From a bacterium (GTDB taxonomy: Bacteria; Actinomycetota; Acidimicrobiia; Spongiisociales; UBA5794), in the NCBI GenBank assembly GCA_024226255.1, contig JAAELU010000359.1:1-59253 (forward strand): a stretch of 59,253 bases of DNA, written 5' to 3'. This document shows, piece by piece, positions 1-7,813 of the stretch (its first letter is position 1; every line of letters begins with the position of its first letter). Under the pieces are notes generated by a model. That model was not told the origin of the DNA and searched no databases. It saw only the letters and a program-made list of their open reading frames with translations. Position numbers and translations under genes: made by a program.

Positions 1-182
1 ACGCATCAAGTGCCTGTGGATTCGCACTGATACTTGGAGGGTCACCGGATTGGTGGTGGGGCCAGGCAAGACGCGTATCTCCCCCCAACTGTTGCCCGCC
101 CAAAGCGGCGTGCAACGGGGGAGGAGACACCCTCGCGGCCGTCAACCGCTACCTGTCCGCTGATCCGCCCAATACGTGTCCT

Positions 183-1061
183 CTAGTAATCGCCGTCGTA
201 GCGGACGCGGGCTACGACTGTCCCTGAGGCTGTCTGCAAGATGACCGTGTCGCCTCCGTTAGACCACACCGCGTCGTCGGCGCACCAGAAGCGATCATCG
301 CCACCGTCGTTGCCACAGCCGGTGCGGATGCGAAGCTCACCGCCAGCATCGAGGACTTCACCGGCCGGGAATTCGTAACGGTGGGATGAGGACTCGTCCC
401 GCAGTATCCAGTCGCTGAGCTCGATTGGCTCCTCACCATTGTTGCGGATGGTCACCCACTCGTCGGCCTTGTTTTCCCAGTCACGGCCGGCCGGGTCATA
501 TTCGATGTCGGCGACGGTTACCGCGTACTCGGCTGGGTCATCGCAAGCATCAGGCGACCACATGCCGAGTCGATTATCGAATGCCCGATCCGCCAGCTCG
601 ATGAGACTTCGCTCCTGAGGATCGCCGCTCTGAAGCACCAAGGCGTGCCCTTCGGCGACCATCGTGGCGTTGACGAACTCGCTTTCTGTGTAGACCGAGC
701 GCAACAACCGCCCGAAGCGATCGTCGGCGTCCTCGCCATCGGCAACCAGCGTGACATCCTCGGAGTCGATCAACTCCCGCAGTCGGGCCCGGGCCACATT
801 GCCATGGCACTCGTAGCCTTCAGGGGCGTTGATGCCGAGCATGCGGACTTCAACGTCACGGCCGTCAACCTCGGCTTCGAATGAGTCACCATCGAAGACA
901 TTGGTGACCTGGGCGGTTTCGCCGTCGGGTACGTCGAGGATGCTCGAAGACGGCGCAGCCGTTGTTGGGCCGGTAACGGGATGTGTGGTGTCTGCATTGA
1001 GCATGCCGCAGGCGGCAGCAGCGAGGCCCACTACGACGGCGGCCAGGAGAAGACGTTTCAT
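183..1061 (-). CDS. Secreted thermonuclease (SNase) with C-terminal lamin-tail domain, lipoprotein
   Basis: Predicted 292-aa exported nuclease. The chosen ATG at 1061 gives a basic start (MKRLLL), a hydrophobic stretch and a lipobox ending AAAAC (Cys18); a longer frame to 1112 would put 17 unlikely residues before the signal. A staphylococcal-nuclease fold follows with the family motifs VFDGDSF, VRMLGINAPE and DRFGRLLR, which carry the expected catalytic Arg, Glu and Arg. The last ~100 residues resemble a lamin-tail (LTD) beta domain (EWVTIRNNGEEPIELSDW), a module that often accompanies extracellular nucleases. Monocistronic on the minus strand. Likely degrades extracellular DNA or RNA for defence or phosphate supply; substrate is inferred from family. 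Confidence 0.88.
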   Translation of the reverse strand: MKRLLLAAVVVGLAAAACGMLNADTTHPVTGPTTAAPSSSILDVPDGETAQVTNVFDGDSFEAEVDGRDVEVRMLGINAPEGYECHGNVARARLRELIDSEDVTLVADGEDADDRFGRLLRSVYTESEFVNATMVAEGHALVLQSGDPQERSLIELADRAFDNRLGMWSPDACDDPAEYAVTVADIEYDPAGRDWENKADEWVTIRNNGEEPIELSDWILRDESSSHRYEFPAGEVLDAGGELRIRTGCGNDGGDDRFWCADDAVWSNGGDTVILQTASGTVVARVRYDGDY

Positions 1062-1149
1062 CGGCGGCAACGGTAGTGGTCCGGCGCCCGACGGCCGGCA
1101 TGCGCTCTCCAAGTGGATTCACTCCTGGGGTTCTAGCGTCTTGAGGCAC

Positions 1150-1367
1150 ATGCGCATTCTGGTTATTGAGGATGAAAGAGATCTGGCCCAGGCTATTGCG
1201 GTCGGGCTCCGCCGTGAGAGGTATGCGGTCGATATCGCCCTCAACGGGGCCATGGCCCGGGAACGGCTCGATATCAACCGGGCGCCGAATTCACCCTGTG
1301 GCTGCCGGCCACCAGCGATGCCGATATAGCCGCCATCGCTCCAGATGGGCTTCACCACACGCCCTGA
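1150..1367 (+). pseudogene. Remnant of a two-component system: response-regulator start joined to histidine-kinase end
   Basis: From ATG 1150, 43 codons read as the N-terminus of an OmpR-type receiver (MRILVIEDERDLAQAIA, then GLRRERYAVD), ending at LDIN, just before the usual phosphoacceptor strand. The frame then becomes nonsense and stops at 1327-1329. From about 1278 a different frame reads PGAEFTLWLPATSDADIAA and stops at 1365-1367; GxxFTLxLP is the usual last strand of a histidine-kinase ATPase domain. The simplest reading is one deletion that removed most of a regulator gene, the start and body of the downstream kinase gene, and left both ends fused out of frame. Non-functional. Confidence 0.72.
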
Positions 1368-1439
1368 GCGCACGATCGCGCACCGTGGTTGGTGGTATAG
1401 AGTGCGGTCCCGTCGCTGACACCCGAGGAACAGACGAAC

Positions 1440-2186
1440 TTGGCCACCCTTGAAGATCTCCAGGCAGCTGTGCTTGGCATACCTGGAGTCGTCGGCGCCG
1501 AAGTCGCCGAAATGGATTCGGGTGCACCGTCCGTTCGGATTTGGACCGATGACAGCCGCGATCCCGCCGAACTCGATGCTGAGGTACGGGCGATTGTGTC
1601 TCGAGCGAGGGCAACTGGCGGCGAGCATCCTTCCCGGCAACGGCAATCCGCCGAGTCAGCGGACGCCCCGCCCGCGACCAACGCGACAGATGTGACGCCG
1701 GACCGGGCGACGGTAAGTCCATTGGCCTCTGCGCCCAATCCGTCACCGGTGAAGCGCTCTGGTCTGGGAAGGGGCCTCGACTCGCTCATTTCGGTTGCCG
1801 GCTCGGAACCGGCGCCTGCGCACCTGGTTTCGATCGATCTGACGACCCAGTCAAGTCTCGAGATGATCGCCATCGAGGAGAGCGCCGGCGGTGTCACCGT
1901 TCGCGCCATGGACACTGCGGGCGTAGTGGCCGAAGCCAAGGTGATCGGAGCGGCCGGCTCGATCAATCCGACGATTGTGGCGGCGGTCGCTGAGCTGCTC
2001 GGCGAGACACCAGCTCCTCGTTTGGTCTCGGTCGAGCTGCGCGACACCGAGGTGGCAGCCGTGATGGTCGTCACCCTCGAACTCGTCGATACGACTGTGG
2101 CCGCAGGAGCCGCCGTTGTTCAGGGTGGGATGCCGTTCACGCTTGGCAAGGCCTCGTGGGCCGCCATTCGCTCGGTACGGCCATAG
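1440..2186 (+). CDS. Conserved hypothetical actinobacterial protein with duplicated C-terminal beta domain
   Basis: 248 aa from a TTG start chosen because GAGGAA lies 9 nt upstream (1425-1430). The first ~60 residues (IPGVVGAEVAEMDSG...VRIW) look like a small BON/HMA-like alpha-beta unit. A linker follows, then two similar ~60-residue segments (LVSIDLTTQSSLEMIAI... and LVSVELRDTEVAAVMVV...). This two-repeat arrangement resembles an uncharacterised family seen in many Actinobacteria. Residues around 106-116 (RSGLGRGLDSLI) look like the first residues of ParB/Spo0J, but no ParB domain follows. No signal peptide or membrane segment. Function unknown. Confidence 0.75.
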   Translation: MATLEDLQAAVLGIPGVVGAEVAEMDSGAPSVRIWTDDSRDPAELDAEVRAIVSRARATGGEHPSRQRQSAESADAPPATNATDVTPDRATVSPLASAPNPSPVKRSGLGRGLDSLISVAGSEPAPAHLVSIDLTTQSSLEMIAIEESAGGVTVRAMDTAGVVAEAKVIGAAGSINPTIVAAVAELLGETPAPRLVSVELRDTEVAAVMVVTLELVDTTVAAGAAVVQGGMPFTLGKASWAAIRSVRP

Positions 2187-2267
2187 ATCGCATCTGAGGG
2201 GGCCTTCGGGGCGCCTCGATTCCGGCCCGGGGACAGATTCGGCCAAGCGAGCTGCCACAATTGCCTG

Positions 2268-2600
2268 ATGAAGATTGTCTGCCCGCAGTGCGATGAGTCC
2301 GACGACCTGGCCGGGTCGCGTGCTGGCAACATCATAAACCTGACATGCGGAACCTGTGGACACCGGTGGCCACGCGACTTGAATGCCAAGTGTGAGGTCT
2401 GTGGCGGAGACGACCTGCAAACCGTGCCGCTGGCGATCGTCGAAAAGAGTCGGGGCACCCAGCTATCGATGGTGGGCACTCGTCCCATCGACCTCTGCTC
2501 CGTGTGTGACGCCGAGAAGCTGGCGAAGTATCACCGCAACCGGCCCAACCCGCTGCTTCCCGATGAGTTGCCCACGATCGGCAAGACGCCGGAGACGTAG
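2268..2600 (+). CDS. Small zinc-ribbon protein with several CxxC knuckles
   Basis: 110 aa. Four Cys pairs are visible: CPQC at residues 5-8, CGTC at 27-30, CEVC at 42-45 and CSVC at 77-80. Pairs one and two, and three and four, are spaced to form two zinc ribbons. Such small multi-ribbon proteins usually bind nucleic acid or a protein partner, but nothing here tells which. The final ~25 residues (NRPNPLLPDELPTIG) are Pro-rich and probably disordered. Stands alone and is convergent with the spermidine-synthase-like gene, separated from it by two hairpins. Confidence 0.8.
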   Translation: MKIVCPQCDESDDLAGSRAGNIINLTCGTCGHRWPRDLNAKCEVCGGDDLQTVPLAIVEKSRGTQLSMVGTRPIDLCSVCDAEKLAKYHRNRPNPLLPDELPTIGKTPET

Positions 2601-2603
2601 GGC

Positions 2604-2630
2604 GGGAACGTCTGCGGCGTTCCTTGGGAG
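2604..2630. repeat. Dispersed hairpin repeat, copy 1 (also terminator-like)
   Basis: 27-bp element nearly identical (one difference) to 4577-4603. The core folds as GGAACGTC, loop TGC, GGCGTTCC (8-bp stem with one G-U), followed by TTGGGAG. It lies 3 nt after the zinc-ribbon stop codon, between convergent genes, so it could end transcription, but no U-tract follows. Confidence 0.65.
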
Positions 2631-2636
2631 CTGGAA

Positions 2637-2653
2637 GGAACACTGCGTGTTCC
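2637..2653. terminator. Second hairpin between convergent genes
   Basis: Perfect 7-bp stem GGAACAC / GTGTTCC with a TGC loop. The sequence is related to the adjacent repeat hairpin, so the pair may be a duplicated unit. It is symmetrical and could serve both the zinc-ribbon gene (plus) and the spermidine-synthase-like gene (minus). Confidence 0.5.
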
Positions 2654-2672
2654 CCGCAGCTCCAATGCTGGG

Positions 2673-4136
2673 CTAGAGGCGACCGATCAGTTGATCGACT
2701 GGGGCGAAGTCGTCGCGTAGAACTGAGGCGTCGCCTGCCCAGGCTCGCGCAACGTCGTCGGCGATCGTGGTTTCGGTGCTGCCACGCTTGTTCGTGTTGT
2801 CGATGACGGCCTGGAAGTCGATGGGTACCTTCGATCCAACCAGGACGAAGTTGCCCCCGGCTCGGTCATCGAGGTACGAAGCAGGAGCAATCGCCAGAAC
2901 GTGCGGGAATACCGCGGCGATCGTGGCCAGCTCGGCCCTGGCAAAGTTGTGTGGGGGATAGTCGATCAGGTTCATGGCGTAGAGACCCTCGTCGGTGAGC
3001 CGATCGGCAACGGCTGAGAGGAACTCCTCGGTGGTGAGATGCCACGGCACACTGGGCCCGCCGAATGCGTCTCCCAGAACGAAATCGAACGAGCCCTCAG
3101 GGGCGTCGTAAATGCCGATGCGGGCATCTCCAACATCGACCACGAGGTCATCGGACAGCACGAGCCCGAGGTCGCGCTCGGCAATGCCGACCAGTGAGCC
3201 ATCGAGCTCGAGTACGTGGTGGGTGCTCCCGGGGCGCACCGCGCTGATGTACCCGGGGAAGGTGAATCCGCCGCCGCCAACGTAGAGCGTTCGCAATGGT
3301 CCGGCGGGCAACGTGTCGATGACATCGGCCACGAGCTTGGCGTAGCGGAACTCCAGGTGGGTCGGGTCTTCGAGGTCGACATAGCTGTGGCGCAGCGTGT
3401 CGAGCCAGAGCGCTCGACCGGACGGCCGATCTTCGTCGACCACAACACGAGCACAGAAGTATGCGGTCTCCACTTCACACTGGGTTGGGGTGATCGCCAT
3501 GATTCCGGTGCCGGCCACACCGAAGGCGACCACACTCAACATCGCTTGACCAGCGGATTTGCCTCCAAACTTCATCCAGGTGGCACCACCCGCCAGCAGC
3601 AACGCGGCCCCAACGACAAAGATCACAGTGCGGCTCGGAGCCGCCGCGATCAGGACAAACCCGGTGACGAACGTTCCGAAGATGGCTCCGGCCGAGGACA
3701 CGGCCGAGAAGCCGCCGACGACCTCGCCTGTCTGGCCCAGGTCCTGAAGCTGCATCTTGACGACCGTGGGGGAGACGGCAGAAAGCACGAGGGCCGGCAG
3801 GAAGAACCCAATCGCCGAGCCCAAGACTGTCTCGGCTGGGCCGGCAGCTCGTAGCGACGGTCCAGCCCACCGAATCAGGGTTGGGGAGAGGAGAGTCAGG
3901 ACCCCTCCGGCGATCAGGAGTGGGCCCAGCAATGACCCGGGATCGTGGCGGTCGGCCAGCCGGCCCCCGATCCAGGCGCCGAGCGATATTCCCGCCAGGA
4001 CCGTGCCGATGATGCCGGTAAACGTCTCCAATGTGACGCCGAGATACGGCGCCAGCATCCGTCCCGCCATGATCTCGAGAACGAGGATCGCAGCACTTGC
4101 AAAGAAGACCAGAGCGAGAGCGGTGCGGCGTTGCAT
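2673..4136 (-). CDS. Membrane-anchored spermidine-synthase-like protein (fused MFS-like/SpeE-like)
   Basis: 487 aa from ATG 4136 (MQRRTALALVFF), chosen because the hydrophobic region starts there. About 215 N-terminal residues contain several membrane segments with glycine patches, including EIMAGRMLAPYLG and a loop GGRLADRHDP. The C-terminal ~250 residues are a Rossmann methyltransferase-like fold of the spermidine synthase family: a glycine motif (TLYVGGGGFTFPG), then HHVLELDGSLVGIA and the GDA(F)GG stretch. Fused forms of this kind are common in Actinobacteria; most have no proven polyamine activity, so the substrate is unknown. Monocistronic. Confidence 0.85.
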   Translation of the reverse strand: MQRRTALALVFFASAAILVLEIMAGRMLAPYLGVTLETFTGIIGTVLAGISLGAWIGGRLADRHDPGSLLGPLLIAGGVLTLLSPTLIRWAGPSLRAAGPAETVLGSAIGFFLPALVLSAVSPTVVKMQLQDLGQTGEVVGGFSAVSSAGAIFGTFVTGFVLIAAAPSRTVIFVVGAALLLAGGATWMKFGGKSAGQAMLSVVAFGVAGTGIMAITPTQCEVETAYFCARVVVDEDRPSGRALWLDTLRHSYVDLEDPTHLEFRYAKLVADVIDTLPAGPLRTLYVGGGGFTFPGYISAVRPGSTHHVLELDGSLVGIAERDLGLVLSDDLVVDVGDARIGIYDAPEGSFDFVLGDAFGGPSVPWHLTTEEFLSAVADRLTDEGLYAMNLIDYPPHNFARAELATIAAVFPHVLAIAPASYLDDRAGGNFVLVGSKVPIDFQAVIDNTNKRGSTETTIADDVARAWAGDASVLRDDFAPVDQLIGRL

Positions 4137-4238
4137 GGCGGGCAGTCTATGGCGCAAGCCGGCTGGGTCCATCACGGTATGTGGATGGCACGGCGCCGCG
4201 GCCTTGCGGTAGCGTCCTCATCTGGAGAAGGAGATGAC

Positions 4239-4430
4239 ATGGGTGATATCCCGGTCGCAATTGCAGTCGTGCTGGCCGTGATCGGAGCGGCGCTGCTCAC
4301 GATGGCATGGAGCGCCTGGCACCACGGATACGGCGAGCCCGGTAACACCGCCGCTGTGTACAAGGTGGTCGGGGGCACTGTGGCCGGATGGCTATTCCTA
4401 CTCCTCGGCGTCTATGAGGTTTTCAATTGA
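4239..4430 (+). CDS. Small two-helix membrane protein
   Basis: 63 aa from ATG 4239, preceded by a GGAGAAGGAG purine run. Two hydrophobic segments (residues ~5-25 and ~42-60) are joined by a short loop, WHHGYGEPGN, with two His. Longer in-frame extensions to 3945 run antisense through the neighbouring gene and are not credible. A 7-bp stem hairpin follows the stop. No family recognised; hypothetical inner-membrane protein. Confidence 0.6.
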   Translation: MGDIPVAIAVVLAVIGAALLTMAWSAWHHGYGEPGNTAAVYKVVGGTVAGWLFLLLGVYEVFN

Positions 4431-4439
4431 GCTGCCGAT

Positions 4440-4463
4440 ATCGGGAAGGGGCCAAGTCCCGAT
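4440..4463 (+). terminator. Hairpin after small membrane protein gene
   Basis: Stem ATCGGGA / TCCCGAT with a 10-nt loop, 10 nt after the stop codon at 4430 and upstream of tRNA-Val. No clear U-run follows, so it is a weak intrinsic terminator candidate. Confidence 0.45.
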
Positions 4464-4500
4464 GCGGAGTGGGTATCATCCCGCCCGGGATCACCCACGA

Positions 4501-4575
4501 GGGCGTTTAGCTCAGCCTGGTTAGAGCGCTTCCCTTACAAGGAAGAAGTCGGCGGTTCGAATCCGTCAACGCCCA
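4501..4575 (+). tRNA. tRNA-Val (anticodon TAC)
   Basis: Full cloverleaf: acceptor GGGCGTT/AACGCCC, D-stem GCTC/GAGC, anticodon stem CTTCC/GGAAG around loop CTTACAA (anticodon TAC), variable AAGTC, T-arm GGCGG-TTCGAAT-CCGTC, discriminator A. CCA is not encoded. A repeat hairpin begins 2 nt after the 3' end. Confidence 0.96.
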
Positions 4576-4576
4576 C

Positions 4577-4603
4577 GGGAACGCCTGCGGCGTTCCTTGG
4601 GAG
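4577..4603. repeat. Dispersed hairpin repeat, copy 2, directly behind tRNA-Val
   Basis: Same 27-bp element as 2604-2630. Here the stem is perfect: GGAACGCC, loop TGC, GGCGTTCC. It may act as the tRNA terminator or 3' processing structure. The following 235 bases (4604-4838) hold no convincing gene. Confidence 0.65.
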
Positions 4604-4838
4604 TCGTTGCTATGCAACGGCTCCGTTGTTTCACGCCTGGCCCGGGATTCGCCGATTGCGACTTCTGTCCGTCTGAGGATCGAACATCAGTTTGATGAGG
4701 AGGTTCGTGACTACGGCGCAGCAGTGGCTAAAGGCGAGTTGCGTCTTGAGTCCCACCTCACCGAGATAGCACTCTGCGGGCCGCGCCGCAGAGGCGAGAT
4801 CCGCTCAGCTGGTCAACGCCGATCCAGGCGGTCGGTTT

Positions 4839-6428
4839 CTAGTTGGCGGAGCCGTTGACGTTCTCGCCGAAACCGTCGCCGACCTCTGCGATGCCTCCGA
4901 TACCCGGGCTGTTCTGGCTCCAGCTTTGATCGCCGCCAGCCCTCAACCTGTCTGCTTTGCCATAGATCACCGAGACCCTCCCCGCACCGCTGATAGCTCC
5001 AACGTCTTCGCGGCCGACGCTGATCAGAAGGTCGTCGTTGCCGTTGCCGTCGAAATCGCCCGTGGCGACCGACCAGCCCATGAGATCGCCGGCATCATTG
5101 GTGCCCTTGATGCCCTTGCGGTCCTGGTGCCAGATCTGGTCTCCGGTCCCAGCGAGTCCGGAGCCAGAGCCGTAGATCACGTGCACTGAACCGGTGTCGG
5201 CGACCCCTCCCACGTCATCCAGGTACGTGCCGATAGCGAGGTCGTAGTGGCCTCCGTCGTCGAAGCGACCGGTGGCAAGCGACCAGCCAAAGCCGTCATC
5301 GTCGCGTGCAGTACCTCGAATGCCGTCGGTGTCGCGATGCCATATCTTGTCGCCACCCGTCTTGAGTCCATCGGGGCCACCCCGAAGCACATGCACCGAT
5401 CCGGAGTCCACTGCACCGCCGAAGTCATCGAAAGGCACTCCGATGGCCAGCTCGTCATATCCGTCGGCGTTGAAGTCGCCGGCGGCCAGGGCATGACCGA
5501 AGCGATCACTCACCTGGGGTGAGCCGCCAATGCCGGCTGTATTGCGGTGGAGTAGATCGTCACCGGCCTTTTGGAGCCCGGTCGAGGCTCCGTAGAGGAC
5601 ACTGACTGATCCAGCGGCATACAGGCCGTCCACTGTGTCGTCTCTAGCGCCGATTGCTAGATCGTCGTAGCCGTTGCCGTCGAAGTCTCCTGTCGCCAGG
5701 CTTCGACCGAAGAGTGCCGATTGCCTGAGGTCGCCCTTGACCCCCGATGTGCCTCTGTGCCAGATCTTGTCGTCGCTGGTTGACAATCCTCCGCCAGAGC
5801 CGTGGAACACCTGCACGCTGCCGGCGTTGGAGATGCCGCCGACGTCATCGCCGTAAGCTCCCACAGCGAGGTCGTCTCGGCCGTCGCCGTTGAAATCCCC
5901 CGCTGCCAACGCCCATGCCCACCGGTCGCCGAACCGTGCCCGGCCGGCAACGCCCGCCACGTCCCGATGCAAGAACTGGCTCGCGCCGGAAACCAGTCCG
6001 CTGGCCGACCCGAACAGCAGATGCAACGCTCCGGCCTGCTCTGTTGTCCCGACAGCTTCGCCGGGCGAACCGACAACCAGATCGGCATAACCGTCGCCGT
6101 TGAAGTCACCGCATTCAATACTGAGGCCGAAGAGGTCGCCGTCTTCCGCGGCACCAGCCACACCGGCCGAATCCTGGGTCCATAGCTGATTACCGGTGGA
6201 CGCCAGCTTCTCCGCCAACCCGTAGATGACGTTGACCGCTCCCGCTTGAAGCGCGGCTCCAACATCCTCACGACTCACCCCGATAGCCGCATCGTCGAAG
6301 CCATCGCCGTCGAAATCGCATTGGTGGCTCCCGCCGGTAGCCACAGCCGCAGGAATCACCAGGAAAAGCGAACTAACCAAAACCACCGCAGGAAAGATAC
6401 GTCTCACGCCAACCCCAAGCACTCTCAT
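4839..6428 (-). CDS. Secreted FG-GAP repeat (integrin-alpha-like beta-propeller) protein
   Basis: 529 aa from ATG 6428 (MRVLGVGVRR), which gives a classic signal peptide ending near AAVATGG. Nearly all of the mature protein is about seven FG-GAP repeats, each with a calcium-binding loop of the DxNxDGxxD type (GDFNGDGYADL, GDFDGNGYDDL, GDFNADGYDEL) followed by a strand such as VIYGSGSGL. These form a seven-bladed propeller; family members bind ligands or matrix at the cell surface in a Ca-dependent way. No membrane anchor or sorting motif is visible at the C-terminus (ENVNGSAN). Monocistronic. Confidence 0.9.
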   Translation of the reverse strand: MRVLGVGVRRIFPAVVLVSSLFLVIPAAVATGGSHQCDFDGDGFDDAAIGVSREDVGAALQAGAVNVIYGLAEKLASTGNQLWTQDSAGVAGAAEDGDLFGLSIECGDFNGDGYADLVVGSPGEAVGTTEQAGALHLLFGSASGLVSGASQFLHRDVAGVAGRARFGDRWAWALAAGDFNGDGRDDLAVGAYGDDVGGISNAGSVQVFHGSGGGLSTSDDKIWHRGTSGVKGDLRQSALFGRSLATGDFDGNGYDDLAIGARDDTVDGLYAAGSVSVLYGASTGLQKAGDDLLHRNTAGIGGSPQVSDRFGHALAAGDFNADGYDELAIGVPFDDFGGAVDSGSVHVLRGGPDGLKTGGDKIWHRDTDGIRGTARDDDGFGWSLATGRFDDGGHYDLAIGTYLDDVGGVADTGSVHVIYGSGSGLAGTGDQIWHQDRKGIKGTNDAGDLMGWSVATGDFDGNGNDDLLISVGREDVGAISGAGRVSVIYGKADRLRAGGDQSWSQNSPGIGGIAEVGDGFGENVNGSAN

Positions 6429-6613
6429 CTCACGAGCTGGAACCATACAGAAATCGACAATCCCAGGCCAGGCTGGCCTGAACGTGTACTGCACCTAGGT
6501 CGCCTGCTCTCCAATCGTCCGGTTTTGCATCCGAAGGTGCGCACTTCGCCTGTTGAGTCAACTTCCCCCCGCCGTGGTCGGCCTGACTCGGCCGGGACTA
6601 CAGGTGTGGGTCC

Positions 6614-6736
6614 GTCGTGCTCGACTTCGATGCCGAGGGCAAGTTGCTGGGCATCGAACTGCTTGGCATCAGTAACACACCCAGGCGCGAGAGCATCGAC
6701 CTGCTAGCGGACGCTGCCCACGGTTCCTCTTCATAA
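6614..6736 (+). pseudogene. DUF2283 C-terminal remnant
   Basis: A 40-codon open stretch reads VVLDFDAEGKLLGIELLG and ends in a TAA, matching the second half of DUF2283 (usually VVLDxDxxGxxxGIEIL). The first half (YDxxADALYI) is missing: a stop lies in frame at 6584-6586 and only a weak GTG at 6617 could start it. Probably a decayed gene. Confidence 0.6.
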
Positions 6737-7056
6737 TCGGCGGCAACAATCTCTCTTGTGTTGGCTAAATGACCGCCGCTGGTGACACTCTGGAAGCTCG
6801 TGACTACGGCACGTCGAATTCAAGCCAGATTTCGGCTCTGCCACCCTGGCTACCGGGTGTCGCGCTGTTGTCGTCGGGAGAATGGAGCCCGCTTGGACCG
6901 GCGTGAGTTCTCCGTCGATGTCGATTCGGAGTGAGACGCCTTCAGCGTAAGTCACGTGGGCTCGGAGTTTGCTCTTTCGCCCAAACAGACGCAGCCTTCC
7001 CCGGTGACAGCCCTCGTCGTCAGGTCGCTCGCTGCGACAGTTCGCGTCGACAGAGT
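6737..7056. other. Gene-poor stretch
   Basis: 320 bases with no supported gene. A minus-strand frame (6731-6955, 74 codons) has poor, Arg/His-rich composition and no recognisable motif. A 13-bp string, TCGTGACTACGGC, recurs here (~6796) and at ~4705, hinting at old shared sequence. Confidence 0.4.
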
Positions 7057-7473
7057 ATGGTCGGAGAATCGTCGGCAGAAAGGCAGTCCAAGGTGCAAGA
7101 ACTGGGCGAGTGGACCATCAACTATCTCCCTACAGAGGGCGGGAGGTATACGGGCAAGCTCACCGTCACAGACGAGAAGCTGCTCTTCGTGTCGTTGTAT
7201 GAATCAAGCAACAAGACGATCGTCAAAGCCATCTTCCTCGACGTTGGTACCTTCGCCGCGGCCGGCGGCCACAGCGTCTATCGCTACTCAAACGACGATG
7301 AGGCAACAGTTGATCTGCCCACAGCCGAGATCGTTCGAGTCGAGGCAGCCAAGAAGGGGATGATGAAACGGGCCGTGGTGACTATGAAGGACGGTGAGCA
7401 ATTCGTCTTTGACTACGGCATGCTGTCGGTCAAGAAACTTGTTGCCGCAATCGAATCCGTGATGTCCGGCTGA
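7057..7473 (+). CDS. Hypothetical protein with GRAM/PH-like fold
   Basis: 138 aa from ATG 7057; the frame extends upstream but with non-coding-like residues. The core alternates short strands with turns (GGRYTGKLTVTDEKLLFVS, then YRYSNDDEATVDLPTAEI) and ends in an amphipathic helix (VKKLVAAIESVMSG), the pattern of a GRAM or bacterial PH domain. No signal or membrane segment. A 6-bp stem hairpin (ACGGAG-CGC-CTCCGT, ~7480-7494) follows the stop. Fold assignment is by pattern only. Confidence 0.6.
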   Translation: MVGESSAERQSKVQELGEWTINYLPTEGGRYTGKLTVTDEKLLFVSLYESSNKTIVKAIFLDVGTFAAAGGHSVYRYSNDDEATVDLPTAEIVRVEAAKKGMMKRAVVTMKDGEQFVFDYGMLSVKKLVAAIESVMSG

Positions 7474-7679
7474 CCCCACAACGGAGCGCCTCCGTGGGCA
7501 AGGATGAAGCCCGGTGTCGGCGCCAGAAGTCGGTTCGAGTTGCTGCCAACGTCGTAGTTCGCGAGCAGGTCGATCACCGTTGGATTCGCCGCGATGACCT
7601 GATCGTCCTGGAAGACGGCGGTTGCCCAGCTTGCAAAGGTTTCGCTCTCGTCAACAATCCCGACAGATATCGAATCCAA
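7413..7679 (-). CDS. Possible small hypothetical protein
   Basis: 88 codons from a TTG start with a good ribosome site (AAGGAG, 6 nt upstream). Residue and codon use look coding (WATAVFQDDQVIAANPTVID), but no family is recognised. It overlaps the last 61 bases of the convergent gene at 7057-7473 and contains that gene's possible terminator hairpin, which lowers confidence. Confidence 0.4.
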   Translation of the reverse strand: MDSISVGIVDESETFASWATAVFQDDQVIAANPTVIDLLANYDVGSNSNRLLAPTPGFILAHGGAPLWGQPDITDSIAATSFLTDSMP

Positions 7680-7813
7680 GGGTGTCTCCTTGGGTTGAGG
7701 AGCTGAGAACCAGGCCGCGCTGCATAACTACTGCGAGTACAAGCGCGCCTCCCGCTTGGTGAGGATGGTGCTCCCGCGTGGTGCGGAACCCGTGATCGCG
7801 ATGGCCGGGACCG

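Noticed and set aside
829-1329. Long plus-strand frame joining DNA antisense to the nuclease gene with the regulator fragment
   Set aside because: Only the portion from 1150 resembles a protein; the rest is antisense to a real gene.
1740-1800. ParB/Spo0J-like start (GLGRGLDSLI) inside the hypothetical protein
   Set aside because: No ParB nuclease or helix-turn-helix domain follows and no partner parA is nearby; a short chance match.
4607-4858. 83-codon plus-strand frame after tRNA-Val
   Set aside because: It overlaps the repeat hairpin and the FG-GAP gene end, is Arg-rich at its end and shows no family motif.
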